From Chloroflexota bacterium (GTDB taxonomy: Bacteria > Chloroflexota > Anaerolineae > Promineifilales > Promineifilaceae): 64,000 nucleotides of DNA. The position numbers and the translations under genes are program-made. Under the pieces are notes generated by a model, which saw only the letters and a list, made by a program, of their open reading frames with translations, ran no database searches and was not told the origin of the DNA. Below are positions 55,604 through 63,849 of the stretch, in pieces (position 1 is the first letter of the stretch; each line of letters starts with the position of its first letter). The stretch is taken from positions 1 to 64,000 of the forward strand of contig JAGOMA010000015.1 of assembly GCA_017993775.1 (NCBI GenBank), given 5' to 3'.

Positions 55604-56419
55604 CTACTGACCAAAATACCAGGTTTCTTCATGCAAAAAATGCCAGGTTTGCGCGCTGTCGGGAACGGCCGTGATGCGCATCATCATGGACCAGGGCCGG
55701 TGCTGCCAGCCCGATTCCGTTTCTACCAGCGGCTCGAAAGTTTCATTTTCCAGGCGGCGGACCTCCGGTAGTAAATCGGGGTCGATCGGGTTGTTGTCGA
55801 TGACGATGTGTGGCGGCTCATCGTGGACCACTTTTACGCCGCCCAGGTAGCAGGCAAAAACTTGCTGATAGGTGAGATCATGGGCGGCGGCAAAAAAGCC
55901 GATGTATTGGCTGGGCAAATCTTCGATGGCAAAGCGGGTGTAGGGGCTGAGCATGACACGTGGGAAATCGCCCTCCCAATTTTCAAAACGCCAGCTCCAA
56001 TCTGTGTAAATGCCAAAAGCCACGCCAATGATTTGTTGTTCGGAGACCTGGCCGGAAACCTGATAATGTCCTGTGTAGCCTGTAATGCCATTGTGCAGCC
56101 CCTGGGTAATGGTGATGACGCCGCCGCCATTGGCAACGGCCGTGCCCACATCGGCGATGATCTGCCGCGGATTTCCGGTGGCAAAATGCGTGGTGTCGAA
56201 CCAGCCATATGTCTTGTTATACAGATACTTCGGCCAGGATTTGACTTTTTGCGTAGTGTCCAGTTGGCCCCATCGCTGCAAACAATTTTCGTCTGGCAGC
56301 ACCGGAGCGGCCCAATCTTTATTTGGCGCGCTGCTGACGTATTCGTACCCTGCGCTTAGAAGCAAAATAGGTATGAGTAGTTGGGTCATCAGGCGTATTG
56401 CCGTAAATTTTTTGTTCAT
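55604..56419 (-). CDS. Secreted or membrane-anchored protein of unknown function
   Basis: 271 residues. The N-terminus MNKKFTAIRL followed by a hydrophobic stretch (about 10-26, LMTQLLIPILLLSAGY) is a signal peptide or anchor. The mature part is rich in Trp, Tyr and His, with TYGWFDTTHFATGNP, GVITITQGLHNGITGYTGHY and a central FAIEDLPSQYIGFFAAAHD segment, suggesting an all-beta or mixed extracellular domain. I do not recognise the family. A TATGWF/TTHF plus ITQG pattern suggests a possible lipid- or sugar-binding surface, but no catalytic motif is clear. It stands alone, convergent to the deacylase and divergent from leuB. Confidence 0.65.
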   Translation of the reverse strand: MNKKFTAIRLMTQLLIPILLLSAGYEYVSSAPNKDWAAPVLPDENCLQRWGQLDTTQKVKSWPKYLYNKTYGWFDTTHFATGNPRQIIADVGTAVANGGGVITITQGLHNGITGYTGHYQVSGQVSEQQIIGVAFGIYTDWSWRFENWEGDFPRVMLSPYTRFAIEDLPSQYIGFFAAAHDLTYQQVFACYLGGVKVVHDEPPHIVIDNNPIDPDLLPEVRRLENETFEPLVETESGWQHRPWSMMMRITAVPDSAQTWHFLHEETWYFGQ

Positions 56420-56440
56420 TTCCTACAACCTTCATGCTGA

Positions 56441-56507
56441 AAGACCCAAAGGGTTTCTGATGACCGCGGCACGTCGCGTGCTCGAAGCCCAAAACCCTTT
56501 GGGTCTT
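56441..56507. repeat. Hairpin element, family II (variant interior)
   Basis: Perfect 16-bp arms AAGACCCAAAGGGTTT and AAACCCTTTGGGTCTT, with a different, GC-rich 35-nt interior from the 5756/10334/63722 copies. It lies in the divergent gap between the secreted protein gene and leuB. Confidence 0.83.
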
Positions 56508-56583
56508 ATTGTTTTTTGCGGATTGATCATCCAACCTTATAGTCTAACTCACCCTGATCGCCTTATCAAATGTCGTGATTTGG

Positions 56584-56589
56584 TATAAT
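56584..56589 (+). promoter_or_regulatory. -10 box for leuB
   Basis: A perfect TATAAT about 95 bp upstream of the leuB start, preceded at 15-16 bp by TTATCA/CTTATC. It gives leuB its own promoter, apart from the main leu cluster. Confidence 0.5.
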
Positions 56590-56682
56590 CGGGCGCTCAG
56601 AAAGAGGAGAGGACACGGCCGTTTCCCACCGCCCGGTCATCAGACAAGACATCATTATCTTAAACGCTCGACAAGGAGAATT

Positions 56683-57759
56683 ATGAAAGCAAAAATCACC
56701 CTTTTGCCCGGCGACGGCATTGGTCCTGAAGTTGTGGCCGAGGCGCGTAAAGTGCTGGACGTGATCGCCGGCAAATTTAACCATACCTTCACCTTCAGCG
56801 AACAGCTTGCCGGCGGCATTGCCATCGACCAAACCGGCAATCCCCTGCCTGAAGAAACAATTGGCGCCTGCCTGGAAAGCGACGCTGTGTTGCTGGGCGC
56901 GGTCGGCGGGCCAAAATGGAGCGATCCCACGGCTAAAGTGCGCCCGGAGCAGGGTTTGTTGCAACTGCGCAAATCGCTCAATGCCTTTGCCAACTTGCGC
57001 CCGGTAAAGGTTTTCGACGCCCTGGCCGACGCCAGCCCGCTCAAAGCGGAGCGCGTGCAGGGCGTGGATATTATGTTTGTCCGCGAACTGACCGGCGGTA
57101 TTTATTTTGGCCAGCCATCCGGCCGAGAAATGGTCCCCGAAGGGCGCAGCGGCCACGACACCATGCGTTACAACGAGATGGAGATCAGGCGGGTGCTGAA
57201 GGTGGCGTTTGAATTGGCGCACGGCCGTCGCCGCAAAGTCACGTCGGTGGACAAGGCCAACGTGCTGGCGACTATGCGCGTCTGGCGCGAAGTGGCCCAC
57301 GAAGTGGCCGCCGAATACCCGGACATCGAATATGAAGACGTGCTGGTAGATGCGATGGCCATGTACCTGATTAACCGTCCGGCCGATTTTGACGTGGTGG
57401 TAACGGGCAATATGTTTGGCGATATTTTGTCTGATGAAGCGTCGATGATTACTGGCTCGTTGGGGATGCTGCCGTCGGCGGCGTTAGGCGAGGCCGGGTC
57501 GATTGGGCTGTATGAGCCGATTCACGGCTCTGCGCCGGACATTGCTGGTAAGGGCATTGCCAACCCGCTGGCGACGATTTTAAGTACGGCGATGATGCTG
57601 CGTTGGAGTTTTAAGCTGCATGAGGAGGCAGAGGCGGTGGAAACGGCCGTTTCGCACATCCTCGCCGCCGGTTATCGCACCCGCGACATCGCCTATCACG
57701 GCGAAAAACCCATCGGCACCGTCGAGATGGGTGACCTGGTCGCTAGGGCTTTAAGCTAG
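56683..57759 (+). CDS. leuB: 3-Isopropylmalate dehydrogenase
   Basis: 358 residues from ATG at 56683, with ACAAGGAGA 8 bp upstream; the frame is open upstream without similarity. [20 protein letters not shown] at the start, [20 protein letters not shown] and [10 protein letters not shown] in the substrate region, [12 protein letters not shown], and the metal/NAD region with [14 protein letters not shown] and [13 protein letters not shown]. It oxidises and decarboxylates 3-isopropylmalate to 2-oxoisocaproate and probably also handles 3-methylmalate from the citramalate route. It is separated from leuCD-cimA by about 3 kb and four genes. Its stop codon lies inside a large inverted repeat. Confidence 0.95.
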   Translation: MKAKITLLPGDGIGPEVVAEARKVLDVIAGKFNHTFTFSEQLAGGIAIDQTGNPLPEETIGACLESDAVLLGAVGGPKWSDPTAKVRPEQGLLQLRKSLNAFANLRPVKVFDALADASPLKAERVQGVDIMFVRELTGGIYFGQPSGREMVPEGRSGHDTMRYNEMEIRRVLKVAFELAHGRRRKVTSVDKANVLATMRVWREVAHEVAAEYPDIEYEDVLVDAMAMYLINRPADFDVVVTGNMFGDILSDEASMITGSLGMLPSAALGEAGSIGLYEPIHGSAPDIAGKGIANPLATILSTAMMLRWSFKLHEEAEAVETAVSHILAAGYRTRDIAYHGEKPIGTVEMGDLVARALS

Positions 57760-57842
57760 AGCTAGAGCTAGAGTGTGGAGTTAGAGGTAGAGGTAGAGGT
57801 AGAGGTTCTTTCTTCCTCTTCCTCTACCTCTACCTCTAGCTT
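57753..57842. terminator. Purine/pyrimidine inverted repeat between leuB and the phosphofructokinase gene
   Basis: Outer arms AAGCTAGA and TCTAGCTT enclose a purine run of repeated TAGAGG (57782-57805) and a matching pyrimidine run of CCTCTA (57821-57838). The stem spans from the leuB stop codon to two bases before the convergent gene's stop. It would form a long hairpin in both transcripts and is likely to be a bidirectional end signal. Confidence 0.65.
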
Positions 57843-57843
57843 G

Positions 57844-59010
57844 TTAATACAAGAACATCGGCTTGCCCATGACCTGGCGCACTTTCGGCCGATACTGCTT
57901 TTTATCATACAGTTCGTCTACATCCACCCGCTTGACGCCGGTGGCTACGGTGCTCATGGGAATGTGGGTATAAGTTCCGTCGCGCAGGGCCACCATACGG
58001 CCGCTCACGCCATCCTCAATGAGATCCATGGCCATGTGGGCATAGTTGGCCGCCACCATCAGGTCCAGAGCGTCGGGTGCGCCGGAGCGCATGAGGTAGC
58101 CCACGCGCTGGTTGATGATGTTTTCGCCGGTGATTTTCTTCAGCGCTTCGCCGGTGATTTCGCCGATGCCGCCCAATTTGCGGTGGCCGTAGGCATCCGT
58201 TTCGCCAAATTCCACAACTTTGCCGCCAACCATGTGCGCGCCTTCGCTGATGGTGACCATGGCGTAATTGCTGGGATTTGTGCGCTTGTCTTTCAAGATC
58301 AGCTCGGCCAATATTTCCGGATCGTAAGGCACTTCGGAGATGATGGCGCGGTCGACGCCGGCCAGATAAGAGCTGATCAGGCTGGTTTCGCCACTGTTGC
58401 GGCCGAATAGTTCCACCACTGCAATACGCTCGTGGGAACCGGTGCTGGTACGGAGTTGATTGATAAACTGGACGCTGCGGGTAACGGCCGTGCTAAAACC
58501 AATGCAATAATCTGTGCCGTACACATCGTTGTCCATTGTCTTGGGAATGGCGATCACCGGGAAACCTTCGCTGTGCAGGCGTTCGCCATAGCTCAAGGTG
58601 TCATCGCCGCCAATGGGAATGAGCCGGTCGATGCCCAGGTGTTCCAGGTTTGCCAGTACGTGCGGCGTAAAATCGCGCAGGCGGTTGTCTTCCGCTTCAG
58701 CTTCCAGATGTTCCGGGTCTTTCAGGAATTCCGGCACGCGGCTGGGGCGTACTTTGCCCGGATGGGTGCGGCTGGTGTGCAAAAATGTGCCGCCGGTACG
58801 GTCGATCTTCCGCACAACCTGATTGTCCAGCGGAATAAAGTTCTTATCGAAGCTTTCCGGGTCGTCCCGGTTAAAATCTAATAGGCCGCCCCATCCCCGG
58901 CGTACGCCTACAATTTCGTGTCCCTGGGCCACGGCGCGGTTTACCACTGCTTTGATGCAGGGATTTAAACCGGGCACATCTCCGCCGCCAGTCAAAATAC
59001 CAATTTTCAT
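57844..59010 (-). CDS. Phosphofructokinase family protein, PPi-type active site (first of three)
   Basis: 388 residues from ATG at 59010, after GAAGGAGACAGG. N-terminal [17 protein letters not shown]; phosphate-donor loop GGDDT at 134-138; [13 protein letters not shown] at 156-168 with both catalytic aspartates; [12 protein letters not shown]. In this family Gly-Gly-Asp-Gly with Gly before T-I-D marks ATP use, while Asp in the loop and Lys at PKT mark pyrophosphate use. This protein has Asp and Lys, so a PPi-dependent, reversible enzyme is predicted. It would interconvert fructose 6-phosphate and fructose 1,6-bisphosphate. A terminator separates it from the next paralogue upstream. Confidence 0.9.
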   Translation of the reverse strand: MKIGILTGGGDVPGLNPCIKAVVNRAVAQGHEIVGVRRGWGGLLDFNRDDPESFDKNFIPLDNQVVRKIDRTGGTFLHTSRTHPGKVRPSRVPEFLKDPEHLEAEAEDNRLRDFTPHVLANLEHLGIDRLIPIGGDDTLSYGERLHSEGFPVIAIPKTMDNDVYGTDYCIGFSTAVTRSVQFINQLRTSTGSHERIAVVELFGRNSGETSLISSYLAGVDRAIISEVPYDPEILAELILKDKRTNPSNYAMVTISEGAHMVGGKVVEFGETDAYGHRKLGGIGEITGEALKKITGENIINQRVGYLMRSGAPDALDLMVAANYAHMAMDLIEDGVSGRMVALRDGTYTHIPMSTVATGVKRVDVDELYDKKQYRPKVRQVMGKPMFLY

Positions 59011-59073
59011 TACCTGTCTCCTTCGCAATAAGTTTTGTGGGCCAGCCGAACAATTGGTAAGCCGGCTGGCCAT

Positions 59074-59101
59074 AAAAAAGGGCAAGCGTTTGGCCTGCCC
59101 T
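59074..59101 (-). terminator. Intrinsic terminator between the first two phosphofructokinase genes
   Basis: On the minus strand GGGCAGGCCAAACGCTTGCCC is followed by TTTTTTAT (59079-59072). It lies 28 bp after the stop of the gene ending at 59130. A second stem (GCCAGCCG/CGGCTGGC, 59041-59070) follows before the next start. Confidence 0.72.
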
Positions 59102-59129
59102 CATTTATTTGAATGGAATGCCCGGAGGA

Positions 59130-60335
59130 TTATCCCTCACTGGTCATAATCATCAAGGGCTTCATTTCAAAGCTTTTGTAGTGCGGTCGCAGCCGTTCTG
59201 TGTTGTAAAACTCTTTGACGTTGACGTATTTCTTTTTGCTGGTGACCACAGTGATCGGCACGTTGTCGTAACGGCCGTTCTTCAAAACCACGAGACGGCC
59301 GTAAATATTGTTCAAAATCAGGTCCAGGGCCAAATTGCCATAAGCCATCGGCACAATCGAATCAATCGCGTCCGGGTCGCCGCCGCGCACCAGATAACCC
59401 AACTTTTGGTTGATCACGTTAATGGTCTTTCCCTTGTTGTATTTGGGCGAATACTCTTTTAATTTGGCCGATACCATGTCGCCGATGCCGCCCAATTTGG
59501 CGTGCCCATAGGCGTCTTTTTCCGCCTCCTTAAACACCATCTCGCCGCCGGAGAATGTCGCCCCTTCGGAAACCAGAACTACCGAGTAACGGCTGGGGTT
59601 TTTAAACCGGTCATCGGCCAGCAGCGCCGTCAGCAGGTCCACGTCGAACTGATATTCCGGGATGACGCAGCGGTTGGCCGCGCCGGCCATCGTCGGCAGC
59701 ATGGCGGTGAACCCGGCATAGCGGCCAAATACTTCCAACACTAAAAAGCGCTCATGCGACCCCGCCGACGTGCGCAAGCTGTTGGTCATCTGAATGGTGC
59801 GGGTGACACAGGTGCTAAAGCCGATGCAGTAATCGGTTCCGGGCACGTCGTTGTCCATTGTTTTGGGGATGGCTACCACCTTCACCCCTTCCTGGTACAG
59901 GCGCACGCCGTAGCTCAACGTATCATCGCCGCCGATGGGGATCAGGTAATCTATGCCCAGATATTCCAGGTTTTTAATAACTTCCGGGGTCAAGTCGTTT
60001 ATGTCGTCGCTGTAGGCGTCTTGCAGATGTTCGGGCACGTCGCTTTTACGCATGTGGCTGGGGCGCGTGCGCGAACTGTGTAAAAATGTGCCGCCGGTAC
60101 GGCCGGCTTTGTTTACTACCTCTTCAGTGAGGACTTGAAAGTTGTAGCTGTTATCGGCCTTTGGGTCGCGGATCAATTCCGTGATGCCGGCCCATCCTCG
60201 GCGCAGGCCGATTACTGTGTACCCTTCGCGGATAGCGCGAATGGTGACGGCGCGAATGGCCGGATTTAAGCCGGGAACGTCGCCGCCGCCGGTTAGAATG
60301 CCAATGACCCCTTTTGTGTTATTCACGTTTGCCAT
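59130..60335 (-). CDS. Phosphofructokinase family protein, PPi-type active site (second of three)
   Basis: 401 residues from ATG at 60335, with GAGGAG 10 bp upstream; longer starts lack a ribosome site. [25 protein letters not shown] at 135-139; [14 protein letters not shown] at 157-170; LEVFGRYAGFTAML. Same Asp and Lys signature as its neighbour, so pyrophosphate is the likely phosphate donor. The two are clearly paralogues (shared [13 protein letters not shown] and LRTSxGSHER) but well diverged, which argues against a very recent duplication. Separate terminators suggest separate mRNA ends. The physiological difference between them is not evident. Confidence 0.9.
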   Translation of the reverse strand: MANVNNTKGVIGILTGGGDVPGLNPAIRAVTIRAIREGYTVIGLRRGWAGITELIRDPKADNSYNFQVLTEEVVNKAGRTGGTFLHSSRTRPSHMRKSDVPEHLQDAYSDDINDLTPEVIKNLEYLGIDYLIPIGGDDTLSYGVRLYQEGVKVVAIPKTMDNDVPGTDYCIGFSTCVTRTIQMTNSLRTSAGSHERFLVLEVFGRYAGFTAMLPTMAGAANRCVIPEYQFDVDLLTALLADDRFKNPSRYSVVLVSEGATFSGGEMVFKEAEKDAYGHAKLGGIGDMVSAKLKEYSPKYNKGKTINVINQKLGYLVRGGDPDAIDSIVPMAYGNLALDLILNNIYGRLVVLKNGRYDNVPITVVTSKKKYVNVKEFYNTERLRPHYKSFEMKPLMIMTSEG

Positions 60336-60488
60336 CACAATTAATCTCCTCAACCATGCTGTTTGTTCGGTAAATAATCCGGGTTCTCAGGGAATGCCGG
60401 GCGGCTGCGTGCTGTGTCATGACCTCCGGGTCAGCCGACACACAGCCAGGGTTGCACAAACCCCGCGAATCCGTAAGCTCCATTGCGG

Positions 60489-62723
60489 TTACTTGGTTTC
60501 TTCGGCCTGATGCCGCGGCGCGGGCTGAGCCAGCGTGCGGGCAATGGGGCGCAAATCCATCCACCATTGGGTTTTAGGCCGGACATGCTCGGTGTCCATC
60601 AGGCGGGGCAGGTCTTCAACATTTGTCAGGCGAAAATCGCCGCCGACCAGCCCGATGTATGCGCTTTCGGCACGGCCGTTCAAAATCTGTTCCTCTAAAT
60701 AATCCACACAATCCGAAGCCATGCGCGTGGCCAATATGCGATCATAAGGCGTGGGGTTGCCCCCTTGCTGCATGTGGCCCAAAATGGCCTGGCGCACATC
60801 GAACAAGTCGCCGCCTTCTTCCTCAAACAAAGCGCGCATGAAATCGGTGGAATAGATGTCGTTTGCGTGTTCGTTGCGAATCATCAACCCGACGCGTTTG
60901 CCGCGTTGGAAGCCTTCGATCAGTTGGCTGACGTCTTCCACCAGGTCTTTTAGCGTGACGCCTTCCTCGTGGATATAAACGCGCTCCGCCCCGGTGGCCA
61001 GGGCGCTCATCAGCGCCAGATAACCGCAGTAATGGCCCATCACTTCCACCACAAAGGTGCGCCGGGAGGCAACGGCCGATTGCTTGATTTTGTCGACGGC
61101 GTCTACGATGCTGTTCAGGGCGGTGTCTGCGCCGACGCTCAGTTCGGAACCGAGCAGGTTGTTGTTGATGGTTGCCGGCAGGCAAATCATGGGAATTTGG
61201 AAGGCGGGGTAGTTTTCGCGCAAGCGCTGCATCTCGTAGATGGCTCTGTAGCCGGTCCAACCGCCAATCACCAGAATGCCTTCCACCTGGTGTTCTTCCA
61301 GGTTGCGGGCGATGGCGTACCACTCGCCGCCTTCAGGGGCGGTGCGGTTGGTGCCCAGCTCCGACCCGCCGCGTGGGGCTAAACCGGATACATCCATCCA
61401 GCTTAGCTCACGAATTTCGCCGCGAATCAGGCCGCGAAAGCCGCGATTGACGCCCAGCATGATGTGCCCTTTGTCGGTGCCCAGGCGCACGGCGGCGCGT
61501 ACGGCCGTGTTCATTCCCGGCGCTGGGCCGCCCGCATTAAAAACGGCTATCCGCAAACGGCGCTTGCCTTCGACCGGCGGGTGGGGCAGCGCCCGTACCA
61601 ATGTGCGCAGCGTGCGGAAAGATTTCATGAAACTGCGGCCGCGCAGTTCCATCGCTTTTTCGTATTGCCCGGCCGCGACGGCATCGGCGACGGCCTGGGT
61701 TACTTGCAGGCATTTGGCCAGCGGGGTGCGCGTGATTTTGTTGCCCTGAATGCCCATGACAAACGGCTCGGTGCCGGGTTCGTCGGCCAGTAATTCTTCG
61801 ATGGCGCGTACGCCGAGTTGGGTGGCCAGGTTGCGGTCGAAGGCGCTGGGCGCGCCGCCGCGCTGCACGTGTCCCAGCACGGTGATGCGCGCATCTTCGC
61901 CCAGACGTTCTTCCAGAACCTCTTTGACGTATTGGCTGGTGATGGGGCTGCCGTGCCGGTCCTGGGCGCCTTCGGCGACGATGACGATGCTGTCGCGACG
62001 GCCGTTTTCCCGTCCTTTCGACAGCACTTCACACATTTTGGCTTCCCAATTGTCCAGATTTGGCGGCGCTTCGGGGATCAGCACCCAGTCTGCGCCGGTG
62101 GCCAGCGCCGACATCAGAGCCAGATACCCGCAACGCCGCCCCATGACCTCGATCACAAAGCTGCGTTGATGGCTGGCCGCTGTGCTGGTGATGGCGTCTA
62201 CCGCTTCCACAATGCGATGCAGCGCCGTATCTGCGCCGGTGGTCATGTCGGAGCCATACATGTCGTTGTCGATGGAGCCGATGATGCCGGCGATAGCCAA
62301 TTGGGGGTGGGCTGCGGCCGTTTCCGGGCTGATGACGCCGGTTTGCAGCAGTTCGTCTATCAGGCTGGGCCACTCCTGGTACAGCTTAAAGGCGCCGGTC
62401 AGGCTGCCATCGCCGCCGATGCACACCAGTTTGTCGATGCCATTGGCGAGTAAGTTGGCGACGGCGCGCAGACGGCCGGGTCGTTCGCGAAATTCCAGAC
62501 AACGGGCCGAGCCGATGATGGTGCCGCCTTGCTGCAAAATACCGCCGACTTCGTTCCAGCTTAACGGCCGTATATTTCGGCCGCCATCGACCATGCCCTG
62601 GTAGCCCTCATAAATTGCATATGCTTCTGCCCCGCGGTCCAGGGCTGTTCGTACTACGGCACGCACGGCGGCGTTCATGCCTTGTGCATCGCCGCCGCTC
62701 GTGAAAACGCCTATTCGTTTCAT
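60489..62723 (-). CDS. pfkA: Tandem-fused, eukaryotic-like 6-phosphofructokinase
   Basis: 744 residues from ATG at 62723 (AAGGAAG upstream). Two PFK halves are joined: 1 to about 375 and about 388-744. The N-half has an ATP-type loop GGDGS (103-107) and catalytic GSIDNDMYGSDM (149-160). The C-half has GGWTG (487-491) and ATINNNLLGSEL (517-528), losing both catalytic aspartates, so it is probably a regulatory half. This catalytic-N / degenerate-C layout, and stretches such as SHQRSFVIEVMGRRCGYLAL, closely resemble fungal and animal PFK. It commits fructose 6-phosphate to glycolysis; the C-half may bind an effector. Two PPi-type paralogues follow. Confidence 0.88.
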   Translation of the reverse strand: MKRIGVFTSGGDAQGMNAAVRAVVRTALDRGAEAYAIYEGYQGMVDGGRNIRPLSWNEVGGILQQGGTIIGSARCLEFRERPGRLRAVANLLANGIDKLVCIGGDGSLTGAFKLYQEWPSLIDELLQTGVISPETAAAHPQLAIAGIIGSIDNDMYGSDMTTGADTALHRIVEAVDAITSTAASHQRSFVIEVMGRRCGYLALMSALATGADWVLIPEAPPNLDNWEAKMCEVLSKGRENGRRDSIVIVAEGAQDRHGSPITSQYVKEVLEERLGEDARITVLGHVQRGGAPSAFDRNLATQLGVRAIEELLADEPGTEPFVMGIQGNKITRTPLAKCLQVTQAVADAVAAGQYEKAMELRGRSFMKSFRTLRTLVRALPHPPVEGKRRLRIAVFNAGGPAPGMNTAVRAAVRLGTDKGHIMLGVNRGFRGLIRGEIRELSWMDVSGLAPRGGSELGTNRTAPEGGEWYAIARNLEEHQVEGILVIGGWTGYRAIYEMQRLRENYPAFQIPMICLPATINNNLLGSELSVGADTALNSIVDAVDKIKQSAVASRRTFVVEVMGHYCGYLALMSALATGAERVYIHEEGVTLKDLVEDVSQLIEGFQRGKRVGLMIRNEHANDIYSTDFMRALFEEEGGDLFDVRQAILGHMQQGGNPTPYDRILATRMASDCVDYLEEQILNGRAESAYIGLVGGDFRLTNVEDLPRLMDTEHVRPKTQWWMDLRPIARTLAQPAPRHQAEETK

Positions 62724-63127
62724 GTCTTCTTCCTTGTTAATGTTTGCAAATAGCGGCGCTGGCGGCATAGAGGAAACGATGCGTACCGTAAATCCCCTCG
62801 CCGACGGAGCCGTGACAAATGGTAATCTTAAGGTCCTGTAGACCGGTAGAAAACGGTGGGAATTTGTGGTAGGAAAAAGCAGGAACCGTTTTAAACGGCC
62901 TACCCTCAATACTACTATTTTCGGGCTGTTACGCAACTTTTTTGTGCCGGCTCACGGCGAAGGATAGGAAGATTGCCTGACTGTGAAGCTGTTTGGGTTT
63001 TGTCGGGGGATGTAAGGGCGTGGGGGCGTGATGCGTGATGGTTTCTGGGTTACGCATCACGCATCACGCCTCACGTTATATGTTGGGAATAGTTCTTGAA
63101 TGACCAGTGGGCCGGAAGGGGAAAGGT
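62724..63127. other. 404-bp gap upstream of the fused PFK gene
   Basis: No gene is seen. The gap holds A/T-rich sequence near 62860-62950 (possible minus-strand promoters, none with both boxes clear) and the 16-bp inverted repeat at 63025-63070. Confidence 0.6.
63025..63070. repeat. Perfect 16-bp hairpin of repeated GCGTGAT words
   Basis: GGCGTGATGCGTGATG and CATCACGCATCACGCC are fully complementary around a 14-nt loop; GTGATGC is itself repeated within each arm. It lies just after the end of the lipoprotein gene (minus strand, ending at 63128) and would be a 3'-end hairpin of that mRNA. No T-run follows. Confidence 0.8.
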
Positions 63128-63631
63128 CTAGTTACGGCCGTTTCCCCCCGCAGGCACGGCCGTTGGCGCAGGCACATCGGGTACATTTTCCGCGCCGGTG
63201 GCCGCTGAATACTGCGGCCCGCCGGAAACCCAACAAGATGTCCCGTCGGCCAGCGGCGGGCACTGGATGCGCCACCAGCCGGTGGCCGCATGTCGCCCGA
63301 TGATGACGGCCGTATCCCCTTTGGATAAGAAACCAACCCGCGTAAATTGCACGCCGGGGCCGCTGCGGATGTTTAAATCGACCAACATGCGCACGGTCGG
63401 CGCGCCGTTGGGGTTGGCCGGGGCAACGGCCGTGCCCGTTGCCGGCGCGCCTTGTCCTGGCAGTGTTACGGTTGGCGCGATATTTAGCCCGGATGGCGTG
63501 GGGAGAACGGCCGTGCCTCCCGGCGGCGGCAGCAGCAACCCCGGTTTTGGCTCTCCCGCAAACGCGTTACAGGCCAACGAAACCAATACCAGCAAACCTA
63601 CCAATACCCCTATCGTCCTATGACGCTGCAT
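63128..63631 (-). CDS. SH3-domain lipoprotein
   Basis: 167 residues from ATG at 63631, which follows GGAGGG. A signal peptide (hydrophobic TIGVLVGLLVLVSLAC) ends in a lipobox, LVSLA-C, so the mature protein should be a lipoprotein on the outer face of the membrane. A Pro/Thr/Ala-rich spacer (about 25-80) leads to one SH3b domain (about 83-145) with VDLNIRSGPGVQFTRVGF and GDTAVIIGRHAATGWWRIQC. SH3b domains commonly bind wall peptides. The gene is dense in ACGGCCGT (five copies in about 500 bp), mostly in the flexible parts, giving T-A-V and GNGR imprints. It resembles the SH3b module of the FHA/M23 protein at 588. Confidence 0.82.
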   Translation of the reverse strand: MQRHRTIGVLVGLLVLVSLACNAFAGEPKPGLLLPPPGGTAVLPTPSGLNIAPTVTLPGQGAPATGTAVAPANPNGAPTVRMLVDLNIRSGPGVQFTRVGFLSKGDTAVIIGRHAATGWWRIQCPPLADGTSCWVSGGPQYSAATGAENVPDVPAPTAVPAGGNGRN

Positions 63632-63721
63632 AAACCCTCCAAATTCTCCGTTGGGATTCGTCGCTAATGGACAAATGCGCAAACGACGGTAACAGTTTAA
63701 AATAGAATCGTGTCTATAGCC

Positions 63722-63777
63722 GCCCTAAGGGTTTGCTCTTGAGGAGTTAGACCTTTTAGAACTTAAACCCTTGGGGT
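63722..63777. repeat. Hairpin element, family II
   Basis: Arms GCCCTAAGGGTTT and AAACCCTTGGGGT (one G-T pair) flank a 30-nt interior that differs from that of the 10334 copy at only about three positions. It lies between the lipoprotein gene and ubiD. Confidence 0.83.
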
Positions 63778-63849
63778 CTTTCCAGAATGATACCTGATTG
63801 ACAAGCCTACGCGATACGGCCGTTTTGCGGCCATCGAGAGAAAATCAAC

